Source of the DNA: Anaerotruncus massiliensis (ex Togo et al. 2026)
GTDB lineage: Bacteria; Bacillota; Clostridia; Oscillospirales; Ruminococcaceae
DNA length: 64,000 nt
Direction: 5' to 3'
Assembly (NCBI RefSeq): GCF_900199635.1
Contig: NZ_LT962687.1
Location: 1,845,501 to 1,909,500 of the forward strand
Positions 63,756-64,000 of the stretch are shown in pieces; positions within the stretch are counted from its first letter, which is position 1, and every line of letters starts with the position of its first letter. The notes under the pieces are model-generated. The model searched no databases. It worked only from the letters and a program-made list of their open reading frames with translations, and was not told the origin of the DNA. The position numbers and the translations under genes are program-made.

Positions 63756-64000
63756 TAACGCGTTTCGCCTTTCCTTCGCTGCGCTCGATCGTTTTGGGCG
63801 AGACGAGGTGCACGTGGACGGCGAGCCCGAGCATCGACTTGAAGCCGTCGACGAGCTGTTTCTCGCGGCGGGAGATGTCCTTGACGGTGTCGCCGAACAT
63901 CGCGCCCGTCATCTCGACGTAGACGTCGAGGGTGTCGCTGTTCTTGACGCGGTCGACGACGATCTGGTAGTTGGCCGGATAGCCGTGGTTCATGAGCACC
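63733..64000 (-). CDS. paaK: Phenylacetate-CoA ligase (PaaK-type), C-terminal part (runs off the right edge)
   Basis: The 88 codons in the window are the C-terminal domain of an AMP-forming aryl-CoA ligase: YQIVVDRVKNSDTLDVYVEMT, the SRREKQLVDGFKSMLGLAVHVHLV region, and the terminal lysine-containing GKAKRVIDKR. The N-terminal adenylation domain is beyond the edge. It activates phenylacetate or a related acid for anaerobic aromatic amino-acid metabolism, together with the ACT protein next to it. Confidence 0.85.
   Translation of the reverse strand, partial: VLMNHGYPANYQIVVDRVKNSDTLDVYVEMTGAMFGDTVKDISRREKQLVDGFKSMLGLAVHVHLVSPKTIERSEGKAKRVIDKRHLV

Overview
The window looks like chromosome of a GC-rich, anaerobic, spore-forming Firmicute, most likely a clostridium of the Oscillospiraceae/Ruminococcaceae type. 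The grounds are strong AGGAGG-type ribosome sites, consensus sigma-A promoters (-35/-10 with 17-bp spacers), a T-box leader, an anaerobic class III ribonucleotide reductase, ECF transport, electron-confurcating Etf proteins, IreB, MutS2, and the sporulation genes yqfC, yqfD and ylbJ. Species cannot be named from the sequence alone. No rRNA, tRNA, CRISPR array, insertion sequence or prophage was recognised.

Layout. 1-876: start of a sigma-54-type AAA+ regulator running off the left edge. 1225-6841 (minus): one operon with ECF transporter S, A1A2 and T parts, a SAM-hydrolysing DUF62 enzyme, a GNAT acetyltransferase and a GntR/UTRA regulator, under a consensus promoter with a perfect palindromic operator. 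7053-9895: nrdDG behind two NrdR-type boxes. 9956-24460: an accessory catabolic region with a lactate-dehydrogenase-type EtfB/EtfA/FAD-oxidase set, a fumarylacetoacetate-hydrolase-family enzyme, a branched-chain-type ABC importer, a DapA-family aldolase, an amidohydrolase, a glycerol-dehydrogenase-like enzyme, a FadR/FCD regulator and a LarA-family racemase. Near-identical palindromic sites recur at three promoters here, suggesting one regulon. 24623-29710: a LacI-type regulator with two stacked periplasmic-binding-protein domains, divergent from a CodA/AtzC-like amidohydrolase and an NCS2 permease. 29841-39726: housekeeping genes rarA, prfB, a RING-like zinc/membrane protein, T-box-pheS-pheT, ireB and an SDR reductase. 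39728-41640: a small module of two XRE regulators and two short hypothetical genes, flanked by copies of a palindromic repeat. 41662-44951: mutS2, recO and a YqzL-like peptide. 45147-50195: a very large surface protein behind a cyclic-di-GMP-I riboswitch. 50597-58989: Na/Pi cotransporter, era-dgkA-ybeY-phoH, yqfD, repeats, yqfC, ylbJ. 59024-64000: a Cys-rich small protein, a GHL10/amidase fusion, an FMN-barrel protein, YbaK, an ACT protein and the end of a phenylacetate-CoA ligase.

The most interesting candidate system is the 13-24.5 kb region. A LarA-type racemase or epimerase, an Etf-linked D-2-hydroxyacid dehydrogenase, a pyruvate-type aldolase and a fumarylacetoacetase-type hydrolase together with a dedicated importer would make a plausible anaerobic route for an unidentified hydroxy acid or sugar acid. 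This is inference from gene families and shared operators; the substrate is unknown.
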